A DNA stretch of 64,000 bases from Adineta ricciae (taxonomy: Eukaryota; Rotifera; Eurotatoria; Adinetida; Adinetidae). The notes below the pieces were generated by a model. The model did not search any database. It had not been told where the DNA came from and worked only from the letters and a program-made list of their open reading frames with translations. The stretch covers positions 62,001 to 126,000 of the forward strand of contig CAJNOJ010000143.1 in the NCBI GenBank assembly GCA_905250025.1. The letters are read 5' to 3'. Shown one piece after another: positions 21,302-33,569 of this stretch (within the stretch, counting starts at the first letter, position 1; the number at the start of each line of letters is the position of its first letter). A program made the translations under genes and the position numbers.

Positions 21302-22300
21302 TCAATATTGTCTCAAACGGACATAAACGATTGTACGTTGGTAAATTTTGCAGAGTTCTTCGGTGAATGTCGGCGATGGAAGGATGAAAAGAAAAAGAGA
21401 CGTTGGCAATGGTATCAAATAGATAAAATATGCAATTAAATAGATTGCGTTTTGCCAGGATTGTGTAATGCAATTCAGACGAAAGGTAACGATAAGATAA
21501 GGAATTGTTAAGATGGCAAGAACGTATGGAATGGTGATGTTGCCTTTATAAGTGTTCAAAACATCTTTGAGACTAGACCAAAATCTTCGATTTTGTTTCG
21601 AATCTAGTTTACCTTTAGTGAGAATTATGATCATAACGATAGGTGAAGTCAAATTGAGAATGAAAGGTAAGATGATATGTGTGGTATTGATGATCGTGAC
21701 AAACCTAGTGAGTGAATAATTCCGAAGATCAGAACTACACCAAGAACGAGTTGGTATGTACGGGTCACGAAGTAATTGATATTGAAACGGTATGTAAAGA
21801 TTGACAAGCAGATGATAGATAATCAATACAGGAATCACTAAATTGGCTGTATGTCGGCTGCTTTCTTTATCGAAATGTAAATGTTTATGTGCGACAACGG
21901 CTTGCTCGATAAATACACATGCTGTTAACGAATAATATAGAACTGGAAGGACTGATATGAGATATTCGAGAAGAAAACAATCAAGAATTCCGCTACTTTG
22001 TCTGCTGATGATAAGAAATAATCGAAGAGCAAATACGATTGTTCCACATTGTCCAACAATTGTCATCCATAGCCGATAGATCCGGTTTCCTCGTCCTTTC
22101 GATGCTTGACAAAATGTAGCAATCGATAAAATGTTACATATCGTTCCAAAAACAAGCATAACAGCGATACCGCCAAACGCAATCTCTTTAGATAGAAAAG
22201 GCATATCTAAGAAGGATTCCATCGAAATACTAGAATACAGCGTAGTAAACTGACAGATCGATCCATAGAAACACGACGGACACTGCGCTGTTGAATTCAT
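21302..22300 (-). CDS. Divergent seven-transmembrane receptor, 332 aa
   Basis: Intronless. A short extracellular N terminus with a C-P-S-C pair precedes seven hydrophobic helices. The DRY position is not conserved (IEQAVVAHKH after helix 3), which marks a subgroup different from the two neighbouring receptors. Extracellular loop 2 carries a conserved-looking WCSSDL segment, and the C terminus is short and basic. The layout fits an orphan rotifer 7TM; coupling and ligand are unknown. Confidence 0.78.
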   Translation of the reverse strand: MNSTAQCPSCFYGSICQFTTLYSSISMESFLDMPFLSKEIAFGGIAVMLVFGTICNILSIATFCQASKGRGNRIYRLWMTIVGQCGTIVFALRLFLIISRQSSGILDCFLLEYLISVLPVLYYSLTACVFIEQAVVAHKHLHFDKESSRHTANLVIPVLIIYHLLVNLYIPFQYQLLRDPYIPTRSWCSSDLRNYSLTRFVTIINTTHIILPFILNLTSPIVMIIILTKGKLDSKQNRRFWSSLKDVLNTYKGNITIPYVLAILTIPYLIVTFRLNCITQSWQNAIYLIAYFIYLIPLPTSLFLFILPSPTFTEELCKIYQRTIVYVRLRQY

Positions 22301-23054
22301 TCTGTACTAATTAATTATCTGTTAAATAAGAAAAAAACATTAGAATTAGTATGGTTTTAACCGAAAATGGATCCATCCGTTCGGTAGACTAGGATGTCAA
22401 AGGCGTTGCCATATGTGAAAAAAAAACATTCTTACAGTATTCAATTTCATCTATTTACTTTACTCTGATGGAAAGAAGAAAACGAAAACTTTCATGCATC
22501 AAATTATATACTTTTTTTTTATGGATGAAAACATTGATGTTTTTCTTTACTTGTTCTCCTGACTAATGTTTTAAAGCTTTTTCTCTCTTTCAAAATGATA
22601 CTTTCATTGCTCTACTGCGTATTTGTGCCCTGGAGGTAACACGTGCTCATCTCTGCACATCGAAATACACTGAGAAAGGTTATGTACTTTTCTGTGAAAG
22701 AGAGTTCGCAAATCGAGATGATTAGTATTATTTAAATTGATCAGTTAATCGTATGGATGTGGAAATTTCGTTTTCTTCGACTAGAAGCTAAATAAAGACA
22801 TTTTTTATGATGATCGTAAAGCGATCGTTCTGAAAAAAAAAAGAATTCGAGCGTGGGTGCGTGTGCATTTTTATAGATGCAATACAGTTACTCATTCTAC
22901 AAATATTGTATTCAGATAGTCAGGATTTGTATATTATCTGGCTGATATAGTTTGTGTGCGGAAAAGAGTATTATTTCATTCGGATGAGGATATGCGTTTA
23001 TTTTTCGTGTTAGACTGTCGTTTTATTTCTTGAAATAGATTTGATAATTATATT
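22301..23054. other. Intergenic, no gene seen
   Basis: About 750 bases of AT-rich sequence with poly-A and poly-T runs. No convincing exon or repeat. Confidence 0.5.
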
Positions 23055-23701
23055 TTAAGCATTTTTAAAACGAGAAAGAGGAAAGTTCGGTCCAGGACAT
23101 GTGCGACCAACATTGAATTGATCATGAGTGTAGATATTGATACCTCGATAACGACGCTTGATATCAGCAACTAATCGAACACCTGAAGCTATCTGAGCTT
23201 CTGGCATAATGTTGTTATTTTGTGTATTACGAACAAATTCAATTCCGATACACCACAAATTGGGATTTGGACGACCATAAAACACTGAGTTTGTTGTGAC
23301 AACACCTGTAAAGTGAAATAGAATTGTCTTCGTTTATATCTGAAAGCTCCACATTGAAAAACACAAAGAATACTAACCATTGTGCCATGCTGTATCATCT
23401 TCGCTAACCATCTGTACAACTGTTCCGTCTTGTTCTACGACGTAATGTGCAGAAACTTTACTTGATGGATTTTGAAACCATGAAACTGTACCACCACCAG
23501 CAGTACCGTGAAGCGTCAAACCTTCGAAAGCACATATGTAAGAAATACATACAGAAAAAACAATTATTTACATGTAATAGCCTGACCCGAGCGACCACGA
23601 TTAAAATGTGGAGATGACACTTGTTTGGCCGGTAGATAATCTATCGTCCATGAATGGATATAACCAACAGCGATGCATAAAAGTAATGCAATGTATTTCA
23701 T
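23055..23701 (-). CDS. Secreted N-acetylmuramoyl-L-alanine amidase (Amidase_2)
   Basis: Three exons, 23701-23572, 23521-23378 and 23305-23055, give 174 residues. A signal peptide (MKYIALLLCIAVGYIHS) is followed by an Amidase_2/PGRP-type domain: the first zinc ligand in LHGTAGG, the substrate-side SKVSAHYVV and AWHNG segments, IGIEFV, and the second half ligands in THDQF...GRTCPGPNF. All three zinc ligand positions (His, His, Cys) appear conserved, which argues for catalysis rather than a pure recognition protein. Expected to cleave the lactyl-peptide bond of peptidoglycan outside the cell, in digestion of bacteria or defence. It is smaller and more bacterial-like than metazoan PGRPs, so horizontal origin is plausible. 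Confidence 0.87.
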
Positions 23702-24493
23702 GATTGTGTTTTTTCTACAAAAAATTTTCATGAAGAAATAGATGTCGATGAATAGAGAATGAAAACATACCGTCTGTGATGGAAATATAACTGATCTACT
23801 TCTAATTTATAGTTCGATATTTTCAATCCGAATACTATGTAACTAGATACATTGATCTGCATTAATCAGTTAATACGTCGAAATGATTGCTTCGATTCAT
23901 ATCGTCAAATCGATCATTTATTTTTCAATTTTTTCAACTGTGTGATCACTAAAACAAAGTGACATCTTTCTTTGTTATTGTTGGTACTAGTTTTTTTTGC
24001 ATATACACATCTACGATTACACTTATTTTGCGCATATGTTTGTATATGAGTGTCAGTGTTACGAAGCACAATCATAAGCTCCAAGTTGTTTCTAATATTT
24101 ATGTGTGCGATGGAAAACTACAGGTCTTTCGTACAAAACGAACATTATTTCACCTCGTCTAACGTGTTACCCGTATAAATATCAAAAGAAAGAAAATGGA
24201 AGAATGAGATTTATATATAGGCGCAAAACTAAGATTTTATAGTGCTTTTTTCCTGGATGCGCAACGGAGAAAAATGAAAAACTACTCTTTAAATTGCCAA
24301 CGTATACGCTTCTTTCCGGATGTTTCTTCCAACTCAATCAATAAAGTGCATCACGCAACCTTTTCATTTTTACAATGTGCTGGTCTTTATAGTATGTCAT
24401 ATTTTCAATACGACCTCATCATCAATGACGCTTTTATTTAAAAACCATTTATTTCAATGCTTTGTTTTCTCGTGTATATATAATTAACTAATC
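23702..24493. other. Intergenic with possible THAP-like relic
   Basis: Mostly AT-rich noncoding sequence. Around 24243-24344 the plus strand translates to a short THAP-finger-like piece (CFFPGCATEKNEK then FKLP) that ends at a stop; see the separate entry. Confidence 0.4.
24243..24344 (+). pseudogene. Possible THAP zinc-finger fragment
   Basis: The frame reads CFFPGC, about ten residues, then LLFKLPTY before a stop. Spacing of the first C-x4-C pair and the following aromatic/proline block resemble the start of a THAP domain, which is shared by P-element transposases and host factors. No histidine or second cysteine pair follows. Only 34 codons long; may be chance. Confidence 0.25.
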
Positions 24494-25143
24494 ATGAGCT
24501 CCCGAAAATTTTACTCGATCTCGTTTGTCATTATTATAAATGCATTGTTAATTACTACTGGTTTTATCACTACTGCGAAGTATGTCGCAATACGAAATAG
24601 AAATCGTCAATATGCGAATAGTACATGCTATGTGATTAATCATACATGTATAGAGCAACAATGCAAATATTGTGTGTCGGCAAACGGTTGGAGAAGTAAA
24701 TCTTGCGAAATATATCGATGTTGGAATGAATATCTTACAATCTCATATCCGATTCGGAATGAAACTGAAATCCAAAGTACTCTTACTCATAATCACGTTC
24801 GTGAGTGCAGTTGGAATATGAAAGTACGAGATCTATCCTACATTGTCAATTTTCTCTATTGAAATACATTTGTCTACTTTAGATTGGTATCAGTTACCCA
24901 TGTTTCTATCAGCAACTACACGTCAATTTAATTGAATGGCATCTACCAGCTGAACAGATTTATTTCATTTTACTTTTTATATCTTTCTTCCTGTTTGGTA
25001 TTATACTCATATCATGTTTACTTTTCAAATGGAGAATCGTACGTAGAAAAACAAAATCCAACTTTTCCCATTTTATCCAACACGATTCTGCTGTATTCGA
25101 ACAAAATGACCAGTTGAACTCTGATCGAAGTTTAATGGATTGA
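24494..25143 (+). CDS. Small two-helix membrane protein, unrecognised
   Basis: Two exons, 24494-24823 and 24883-25143, joined in phase 0 by a 59-bp intron, give 196 residues. An N-terminal hydrophobic segment (about residues 8-26) and a second one at about residues 137-158 flank a cysteine-rich extracellular loop (eight or more cysteines, several N-x-S/T sites). The tail is basic then acidic and cytosolic. The layout resembles small ion-channel auxiliary or ligand-binding membrane proteins, but I recognise no family. The donor at 24824 was chosen because it keeps the second helix in frame; the stronger-looking GTGAGT at 24801 does not. Confidence 0.55.
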
Positions 25144-25434
25144 AGTTGTAGAATACTTTACAAACGGCGGCGATTTTTTCCGGACGCTAGCTATGATTTG
25201 ATCATAAATGGTTTTAAAAATCGATAACCGACCAGTTCGTTATAGTAAATCGTATTGATTCCCTGGTATTTGTACTATTTTCAAATAAACTTCTTCTCCT
25301 TTCGCGTTTATAGCAACAAATCGACTCATCATCACAAACATCATAGTCTAAATATGTGCTATTCCTAAAAAAAAGCAAAAACTCTAGATTCGTTTTCCAT
25401 CTAAAACTTCCACTTCGATGAGAATGTATGCAAA

Positions 25435-26469
25435 TCAACAGAAAACTCTCATTAAAGTCCATTCTACACACGATTTATCGCTTGGATTGATTTCATGGTG
25501 AAGAAATCGATAACCATTTTTCCATAATTGATTGAACATCTGTTGATGCAATGTTGCATGATAAATATCACGTAACCACCAATGAGATTCGAATGAAATC
25601 TGAAATGGTAAAGTAAATTCTCGTGCGGAATTGAACATGTCCGCAAACACGGCATATTCAGCTCCTTCAATATCCATTTTCAAGACATGAACATGTTGGT
25701 GATAATTTTCTTTCAAGATTTCGCTAAAACGTTTAAATACATAAGTTTGATTTTGACGATGTTGGTTTGTACCATTATTTGGATACATGTATTCCTGTAA
25801 ATTCGTCTTTTCACCCATACATACTTGGTGAAAGTGAACATTTCGAATCGGTTTTTTCGGAGGCAAGCTTGTACAATCGTAGGTATATACGTTACATGAT
25901 GTTCGTTTCGCGATTGATTCTTCGAATTCAAAATGATTATTCGAACCTAAGCTATATATAATACAATTGACCGATGGTGCAAGACTTGAAAGTCCACATA
26001 AAACTTTTCCTGTATCAATTGACTGCCCATAACGTTTCAATCCATATTTGTCCGAACATGGTAAATGTGTTGTGTCGGGATAGGCCATAAGTACAATATT
26101 TTCTTCGGTTGTATTAGGTGAACGAGCGACTTTCGTTAAAGCATCGTATACATTTTGTAGTTGCTTCTGTGACCACTCATACCAAATGTGTTCCAAATAG
26201 AAAACGGTTTTTCGATCGTAAGTGGACAGAAATGGGTTAGACGAACACCACTGAAGTCCTGGGGATAACGGTGAATGTGTAAAATCACTCATATTTTTTG
26301 ACATTTTCGAAGCTTGTTGGAAATGAAAGGAATCGTATCGCATCCAATGAGTTTTTTCGATTATCCATGGTGAAAAATATCTCATAATAACAAATGTATG
26401 TATAATCAGTAATAAAATAACCGATAAGATATGTATTTTCCTAGATAATATTTTTATTGGCAGTATCAT
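25435..26469 (-). CDS. METTL24-like methyltransferase, membrane anchored
   Basis: Intronless. One membrane segment (ILSVILLLIIHTFVIMRYF) follows a short basic N terminus, giving a type II Golgi/ER topology. The lumenal part carries the Methyltransf_22 signatures: CIIYSLGSNNHFEFEES as the SAM-binding loop with the acidic residue downstream, and VLKMDIEGAEYAVF followed by ISFESHWW. METTL24-type proteins are poorly characterised putative methyltransferases. I start at Met 26469; the frame is open to Met 26529, but a CCCCCACAG acceptor-like site lies in between. Total about 344 residues. Confidence 0.78.
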   Translation of the reverse strand: MILPIKILSRKIHILSVILLLIIHTFVIMRYFSPWIIEKTHWMRYDSFHFQQASKMSKNMSDFTHSPLSPGLQWCSSNPFLSTYDRKTVFYLEHIWYEWSQKQLQNVYDALTKVARSPNTTEENIVLMAYPDTTHLPCSDKYGLKRYGQSIDTGKVLCGLSSLAPSVNCIIYSLGSNNHFEFEESIAKRTSCNVYTYDCTSLPPKKPIRNVHFHQVCMGEKTNLQEYMYPNNGTNQHRQNQTYVFKRFSEILKENYHQHVHVLKMDIEGAEYAVFADMFNSAREFTLPFQISFESHWWLRDIYHATLHQQMFNQLWKNGYRFLHHEINPSDKSCVEWTLMRVFC

Positions 26470-26529
26470 GCATTCAACAATGACTAAGATATAGAAAGTG
26501 TAATATTTTCTGTGGGGGACAAAACACAT

Positions 26530-27658
26530 AGATTATACCTTTATTCATTGATCGAATGTGAAGCATGTGATCTCTCGCTTTCTTAGTCGACATGTGCAAC
26601 TTCTTTGAGTAGCCGATTTTCCGAAAATGAATTTCTGAACAACTACAATCGCCTGGACTGATGAAAGAAACTGTTGCGTTCTCTTGAAAGAATTATTGCT
26701 TTCTAATCAGTCTTGACTAGATTTTTTCCCTCTTTTCTGTTCGATTTAGAGATATTAAGAGAGGAAGACGAACTCGTTGTTGTCAAATAATCAGCGCGCT
26801 GAAGGCAAGGAAACAGAATTTTTTTCTTTCTTCTGTCGTTCGGGAAGATGACGAGATTCCTTTCGGTCCTCTCAATCAAAAAATCAGAATAATTCTTTCT
26901 TCTCTAGAGTATGTAACAACGATGAATAAGAAGTTTAAGATGTGTTTCTAGATGTACTTACGTAGATATGGAAAAATAAATGTGATTTAAAGAAAAGATG
27001 TCAAATTTGTAATATGAGTATTCTTTTAGTTTTTTAAAACTACGAGCAGCACAGCATACCAGTTGTAGTATAGACATTTGCTCGGTTACAGTTGATCGAA
27101 CAGATTGAATATTGCTCCAAAGAAGAAAATTGACTATTTTGGAATTTAATGTGTCACTAAACTTATCTCATTCACCAATACATCATAAAAACTGACTTCA
27201 CTACGATATAACTCGTTGTATGTGTACTTTGATGTGTTCTTGATAGAAATTCTTTTTCAGGTGGATATGCTACTATTTATAATTCATATAGATAATGTCC
27301 GTCGTTCTGTTGAAGCTATCGTCATTTCATACGTAAAAATAAATATCTATGCATTTGATATCTTATTTGAGTGAACCTTCTGTTGTTTGGATTCTTTATT
27401 TGAAGGCATTAATCTCGTTGTAGCGTACATGACTCATACAACGTACTGAGATGGTTGAGTAGAAGAACGAGAGACAGAGGCAAACAGAAAAAATATCATA
27501 TATGAGAACAGAAGAATTCGAAAAAAAAAGAAAGGTAAACGTGTCATACAGTGCGTCGATTACACAGTAAGCTGTTTTGTTCACGCAAACGCACATCAAT
27601 TTTTTACTTTCTTGCGTTAAGATTATCTTTTGCGGCGTTTTGCTTCTCGATCTCATAA
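26530..27658. other. Intergenic between divergent genes
   Basis: About 1.1 kb between two gene starts. AT-rich, no exon, no repeat recognised. Confidence 0.5.
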
Positions 27659-28262
27659 ATGGCTAACCAACACGACACAAATGCGTTTAAAGGAGCATGG
27701 GACTTTGTATGTAGTATATGCGTTAAGAATAAATAACTTTTTCAATATTTTGCTCAAGGTTGATGGTGATGACAGCGACGAGTATTTGAAAGAATTAGGA
27801 GTTGGTAAGATGGGACGAATGATGGCTAAAACAGTCAAACCAAGACTGGTGATTAGTGAAAACGGTGGTAAATGGTCACTTCGAACAGAAACGACTCTCA
27901 AAACAATGACGATCGAATTTACACCTAATGTTGAATACGAAGAAGTTACAGGAGATGGTCGTCACCTCACAGTAAAAGCTTCCTTTCACATAGAGATTAG
28001 TTTCACAAAGGTATCTTCTACTATTTTCATTGAACAAGGGGACTATTCGATTTGAAAATGGTAAATGGATTCAGAACATGGTCGATAAAAATGGAAAGCA
28101 ATCTTCGACAACACGATGGGTAGATGATAAAGATCAATTACAAACAGTAACACAAACGATTCAAATCGAATTTCATTTTCTTAATTAACCTTTTAATTTA
28201 TTTTTCAGATCGCAGAGTGTGGACACGCTAAAGTTCATAAATATTACAAACGAGTGAAATAG
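27659..28262 (+). CDS. Fatty-acid-binding protein (FABP/CRABP family)
   Basis: Four exons, 27659-27706, 27759-27971, 28039-28146 and 28209-28262, give 140 residues, the usual FABP length, and the four-exon structure is the classic metazoan FABP layout. Motifs: the first strand GAWDF, the helical lid region YLKELGVGKMGRMMA, KPRLVIS, and DGRHLT followed by ENGKWIQ. The C terminus GHAKVHKYYKR supplies the R-x-Y type carboxylate-binding residues in a shifted form (K-Y-Y-K-R). Cytosolic carrier of fatty acids or retinoids. The first intron follows residue 16, earlier than in most vertebrates but after the same first-strand motif. Confidence 0.88.
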
Positions 28263-28468
28263 ATGAACTCTATAAGATTTCTCAACCAACATACTCGTTA
28301 GTTTATTCCAGCAGTACAAAACAATATAGTATTATTCCTGTCGTTCGATAAAATGTATATTCAGAATGCTATGCTATAATTTTTTGTTGATATTTGAATA
28401 CAAAAAAAAACGTTTGGTAGTAGTTGAAGAATATTTTGATTAGTAAAGTATACCAGCTACTAGGAAGA

Positions 28469-29810
28469 CTAATAGATGTGACCATGATAATATCGTTGGG
28501 GTGCTGCAAATTGTGGAGGTCTTCTCATCAAAGGGTATGGATACGCAGGTTGATGTTGAGGAGGAACAACAAGTGCTGCATTTCCATATCGACCAATTCG
28601 TGCCATTTGTCTCATCATCATCATTCTTTGATTATCTTCATCGCGAGATAAAAAATAATTTACAACACCTCGCTGAATCGCTTCGATTCGACGTGCTCCC
28701 AACTCCAAATCAAATCGACGTTTGTTTGTCAAATAAATCACACCCGACTGCTCTTCTCTCGCCATGTCTTTTATCGGAGAAAACCCATAGTGTGATAAGA
28801 TTAACCTAGCAAACACACAAAAAATAACAATACACTCTAACAAATACTTCTACAAAGTCGTCCTTTCGTACCATCTTTCAAAATGACTTCGACTGTTTCG
28901 ACTTCCAGACCGTCGATGATAAACATTCATATCTACATAACCAACATTTGCACCATATCCAGCTATCGCACCAACTCGATCACCCCAGCTCTTCGCTAAC
29001 ATAGCATAATCTCGATGTATATTACTTGGATATGTCTCCCCGATTCGACCTAACAAAGCAAAGGCAAAATGTAAATCATCTGATCCAACAATACAGAAGT
29101 CCATGAGACCACCAATTGCACTAAAAGTACTTCGATGCATTGCCCAAGCTACACCTGGATGAACATGTCCATATGGATAATTTGCTTCAATCGCTTTACC
29201 ATGACGAATGGCATATCCGACTGAATACTTTCTTTTCAACACTTCACGTTTACCACCAGCGCCAGTCATGAAACCAACTTTGAACATTTGAACTATAGGA
29301 TATTGATCAAGAGCAGCCATTGTTAATTGCGGCCAATCAAGACGCTATACACAATAGAAGAAACAAAACAGTTGTCATCTGAAACAGTGGTGAGTGTGTG
29401 TATAACACATGATGATGTCTCACTTCGAACTCAACATCTGCATCGATCCATGCGATTCGATCAATGTGAGGTGGTAGTTGTTGAACAACAATATTGATGA
29501 GATTTTCTTTCATCCATATGATGGATGGAGCTATGACTTGAAAATGTTGTGGATTATTTGGCTGTGTAACTTCGAATCGTTGTGGTGGCAAACCGTATCG
29601 TGTTGCTGATTCGAAGATACATTCGATAGTAAAAAGATTGACACCTGAACGTGCCATATGATATGCGAATTGTCGATATCGTCGATAACGAGTTTGATAT
29701 CGAACAGGATTGAACATCACTGTGATGATGGCCAAACGTGAGAACTGATTCCGACGTAGATACGTTGCAACGTTACGTCGATACATAGCAAGCATTTCGT
29801 TTGAAAACAA
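28469..29810 (-). CDS. Glycosyltransferase-like protein with DxD motif
   Basis: Three exons, 29810-29424, 29344-28854 and 28805-28469, give 404 residues. The GT-A fold core is visible: LAIITVMFNP at the nucleotide-binding strand, WIDADVEF as the metal-binding DxD, then GVAWAMHRS, GGLMDFCIVGSDDLHFA, a pattern I associate with glycosyltransferase-like proteins of phages, giant viruses and bacteria rather than of animals. No signal peptide or membrane anchor is seen, so the protein may be cytosolic. The C-terminal 80 residues are low-complexity (Met/Arg then Pro/Tyr-rich). Horizontal origin is likely; donor and acceptor sugars are unknown. Confidence 0.72.
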
Positions 29811-31795
29811 ATCGAGAGTAAGTGAATGAGCATACTTTGATTATTTTCATTACCTTTTAAAGAATATGAAAAAATTTTTCATCCTGTTTTCACCTGATGA
29901 TGAGAATGACACGGTTGAGTGGAGCATGTGAACGTACAAAATGAAAGGCAGATGACAAGAAAATATGTGTTCTATGTAATTTCATTTGACTTATGCAATC
30001 ACTTCATACAGGGTTCTAAAAAGAACGGACTCTACTATAGATTCCTACATTTGATTTACTCATCCAAAACAAAATGCAAAAAGATTCTTCAATTCATTTT
30101 ATTCCATAGAATACAAACTATTTTCTTTCTCTGCAGTGTTACGTTAAGAACTGAAAAAGTATCGAACCAATAAATTCAATGATTTCTCTGTTCTGAAATT
30201 AAATCATAATCAAGCGTGTCTATTTGCGAAATCAAGTCAATAAAATTGGATGTTGGTAAACTGCTATTATTCGTAATCGTCTTTTAGAGAGATTCGGTGC
30301 ATTTGTGCAAATAATGATTTCATTATTCGCAGACTAAAATTAACTCATGCCTAGTACTTCTATCTCCAAAATTATAGACCACGATAGAATCACGTAAATC
30401 AGCACTGATTGTTTCATTGTTCTTGATCCACCGATATAACTTACAAAAAACCAACAGATAGACTAGATCAAAATAGCCATTCTATTATTTTTCAAAAGGT
30501 ATCATGCCATTACTTGACCATAAAAATCCACAGAAAATGGAAATTTCACACATTGGAATATTCCTTCGTTGGGATGGTTTAATCCAACTATGCACAAGTA
30601 ACTCATATATACGACACGATTTTTTTCTTTCTTTTCTCCGTACGTATTGTTTCTCCTCTTTCTCTTGATGGTATGCTGTGGAAGAAAACTATCACCTGTT
30701 TGTATAGAACCGAAGTATTCTTTTTGCGATTAGTAAATCTATCTCTCAATGGAAGCATGTTGTCATCGCAATAATACAACAGAGAAGTAACGTTTCTGCC
30801 TTCAAACAAATGCAATTCAAGTGGCGTTGTCTAAAAAGAATGATGAAACATGCCCCCACTTTGGAGATAAAACATAATTAAAATGGAAGAACTGAGAGTT
30901 CGCTTGTCAATTATGATTTTCGACAAGCAAAGAATATGGTTTTCAACGTCATCGAACAAAGAAAAAGTATTGTTTTTGATTATGAATTAACAGCAAAATA
31001 AGTTGGTGTAGAGTCTATTGAATTTTTACTATGAAATCATGGAAAAATTGTTGTCGCTATCGTCGGGTTCGGTAGAAAATGCTGAAAAGTAAATTATCAA
31101 GTAGACAAACGTCGAAAAAAAGCAGAAGAAAACTTTTATATAGGGTAATTTTCTTTTGCTTTTTTCGATGTTTTCCTGTTCGACAATTCACTTTTCGATA
31201 TTTTCCGTCAAACCCCTTTCATCTTGTGATCTGGTTGACATTGCTCTATGATTCATTGGGAAAAAACCATAAAAGGGAAAGAAAATCAAATACGTATGGT
31301 GTTTCGGTAGGCACTTCATCATACAGACAGTAGTGCGTTGCGCCACGTTGCATCATGTAGATATTAGGATGCGAAAGTAAAGTTATCGTGTTTTTCAAGC
31401 AGCTATGGCTATTCAGTGCATGTGTGCGTGCTCTTTTTTGTTCTCTTCCTTCTTTTCTCTATTCTGTAGACTGTAATCATGTGTCTTTTTTTGTAATTTC
31501 ATAAGAATTGCTTAATTTTTACTGTTCGTTTTTTTAAGTAACCACATTAAACCATTGAGTGTGAGTAAATAATATAATGAGGACTGATATCTGAAATTCA
31601 GATATTTTCCTCATTTTGACAGTTGGACTCAGTGTTGATTTTGTTTGTGTAAAAACCGAAAAAGTTACGCAAGACTGAATAAACCACCATGAAAACAATA
31701 TTTTTATTTTCGTTAAATGTGTTAACAATATTGGACTATTGCTACAATTGAGAATGTAGTTTTAGATTTAACACAGCGTCGTTAAAATTATTCTC
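29811..31795. other. 2-kb intergenic region, no gene seen
   Basis: AT-rich sequence with several short fortuitous frames and no recognisable domain, RNA gene or repeat. It separates divergently transcribed genes. Confidence 0.45.
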
Positions 31796-33569
31796 ATGGA
31801 TCAAACGCCAACAGACTCTCATGATGATGAGAAACCAGTCCAAGCACAAGTGGACCATCCCACCTATAGTATCTCTACTAATTTCCATGCCTTATGTGAT
31901 CACGAAGAAAATCGTTCGCCTGAACTACCGGATTCCGATATGACTGAAATCGATGAGGGAATCTGTTTAACACCTGCACCACGATCAATTTCGACAATCA
32001 CTTCGGACAAAAGTCGTGATGTGACAGAGAAAAGCTCGAAAGGATCATCAACGCTTCCTGTATCATTAACTGTCGCTCCACCATCCGAAAATCTACAAAC
32101 CAGCCGTGCATCAGAACAAGGTATATATCAAATCAATGATATTTTAAATAAATTTTTCTCTTATTCAGAACGTGTCGTCCAAAAGGATACGAAATGCCGT
32201 CGAAGTATGTTTGTTTTGCATATTCCAAGTTTTTTATAAACATAAATCAATTCGGCAACATCATTCGTGTTTAGAAAAACCATTATCATATGGGATACAT
32301 ATTGAACGTGAATCAAAATGTAACAATTTAACTGACTGCGTGTAAGAATTGAAAATGAAACAAATTACCGATTTTTTAAAATTCTTTTGCGTCTGTTAGG
32401 GCAAAACTACTAAACATCTCAATACAATCTGAGGGATACCATTCGATCATGTTGAAACATATCCACACCATCAGGAAGTACAACGAAGCTGACGATAGGG
32501 GACGCTTTGGTTCAGTCACATATTTTGTTTTATATGAACCTGCCGAAACTCTCATTGCCGTCAAAGTACGTATCGATTTTGAAACGATTTCAAATTAAAA
32601 TCAAGAGTATCTCTAGCGTGTTCCGTACAGTGAAAACAAAGACAAACTCTTGTCAATTCATGCGGAGCTGAGTGTATTAGAAGCAACTCGAACAGATAAA
32701 TCCGATTATATCGTTGGTTATTTTTGCACCTTGAGAGACTTCGTATGTATAATCTTTCGTATATGTTCTTCTTTATCAACGCATATTTTACTTCTTTTAA
32801 AGATGTTCAACGATCTTTATTTCTGCATGGAAAAAATGGATACATCGCTGAAGAAGTTTAACGAAACCATGCATTCAAAGGTTAAGTTTATGCCACAGCA
32901 GCTCGAACTTTTCGTACGGCGTTGTGCTTACAATGTGAGTCTCTTTGCATTGTCTAAAGTATGTCGTTACTTTTGTTTCGTAATAGATAATCATGGGACT
33001 TGCCTTTTTGGAATCGAAAGGTTTTGTCCATCGAGATATTAAACCAGACAACATTTTGATTAACAGACGCTGTGCGATCAAACTGGCAGATTTTGGTCTT
33101 AGTGGTCACTTAACCACTAATGAGTATGAATTCGACAGCGCTGTCGGTACTGAGCTGTATATGCCACCTGATGTTCAACAATGCTCTACTCAAAGTGACA
33201 TGTGGGCATTGGGTATAAGCCTGCTTGAGATTATTCTTGGAAAACATCCGATCACTACCCGACCACCTCCTCTAGCAGTTTTGGATGTAAACGAGTGGAA
33301 GCCCATAGTTCCAACAGCAATCTCAATTGGTTTGCAAGAATTTCTCCTACAATTGTAAGTATAAACCATACCTATTGATTTCAATCATAAACTAATCGTA
33401 ATTAAGGTTGAACAAGAAGGCTGCACTGCGACCTCCATCCTACGAGCACATCATTAGTACAACATTCATCGGTCAAATGTCCCCAGATCCGTCCGAGGAT
33501 GAAATTGCTTTCGTCCGTCGAGTAATAAAGACGAATAACCAACGTTCATCGCCTAAAAACCGAGGATGA
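31796..33569 (+). CDS. MAP2K-like protein kinase
   Basis: Eight exons (31796-32120, 32169-32204, 32275-32341, 32400-32565, 32617-32742, 32803-32934, 32987-33354, 33407-33569) give 460 residues. About 150 disordered N-terminal residues precede the kinase domain: a short Gly-loop GRFGSV, the lysine in IAVK, the ICMELMD-like hinge [21 protein letters not shown] with the catalytic Asp, DFGLSG, and an activation segment ending [12 protein letters not shown]. The hinge and the S-x-VGT segment place it with dual-specificity MAP kinase kinases, especially the MKK3/4/6/7 side. The APE motif is PPD, an unusual change, but all catalytic residues are present, so it may be active. The C-terminal tail is short and basic. 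Confidence 0.83.

Noticed and set aside
27396-27656. 86-codon minus-strand frame before the FABP gene
   Set aside because: Low-complexity Phe/Ser-rich translation and no splice or domain support.
29919-30173. 84-codon plus-strand frame
   Set aside because: Composition typical of random AT-rich DNA, no domain.
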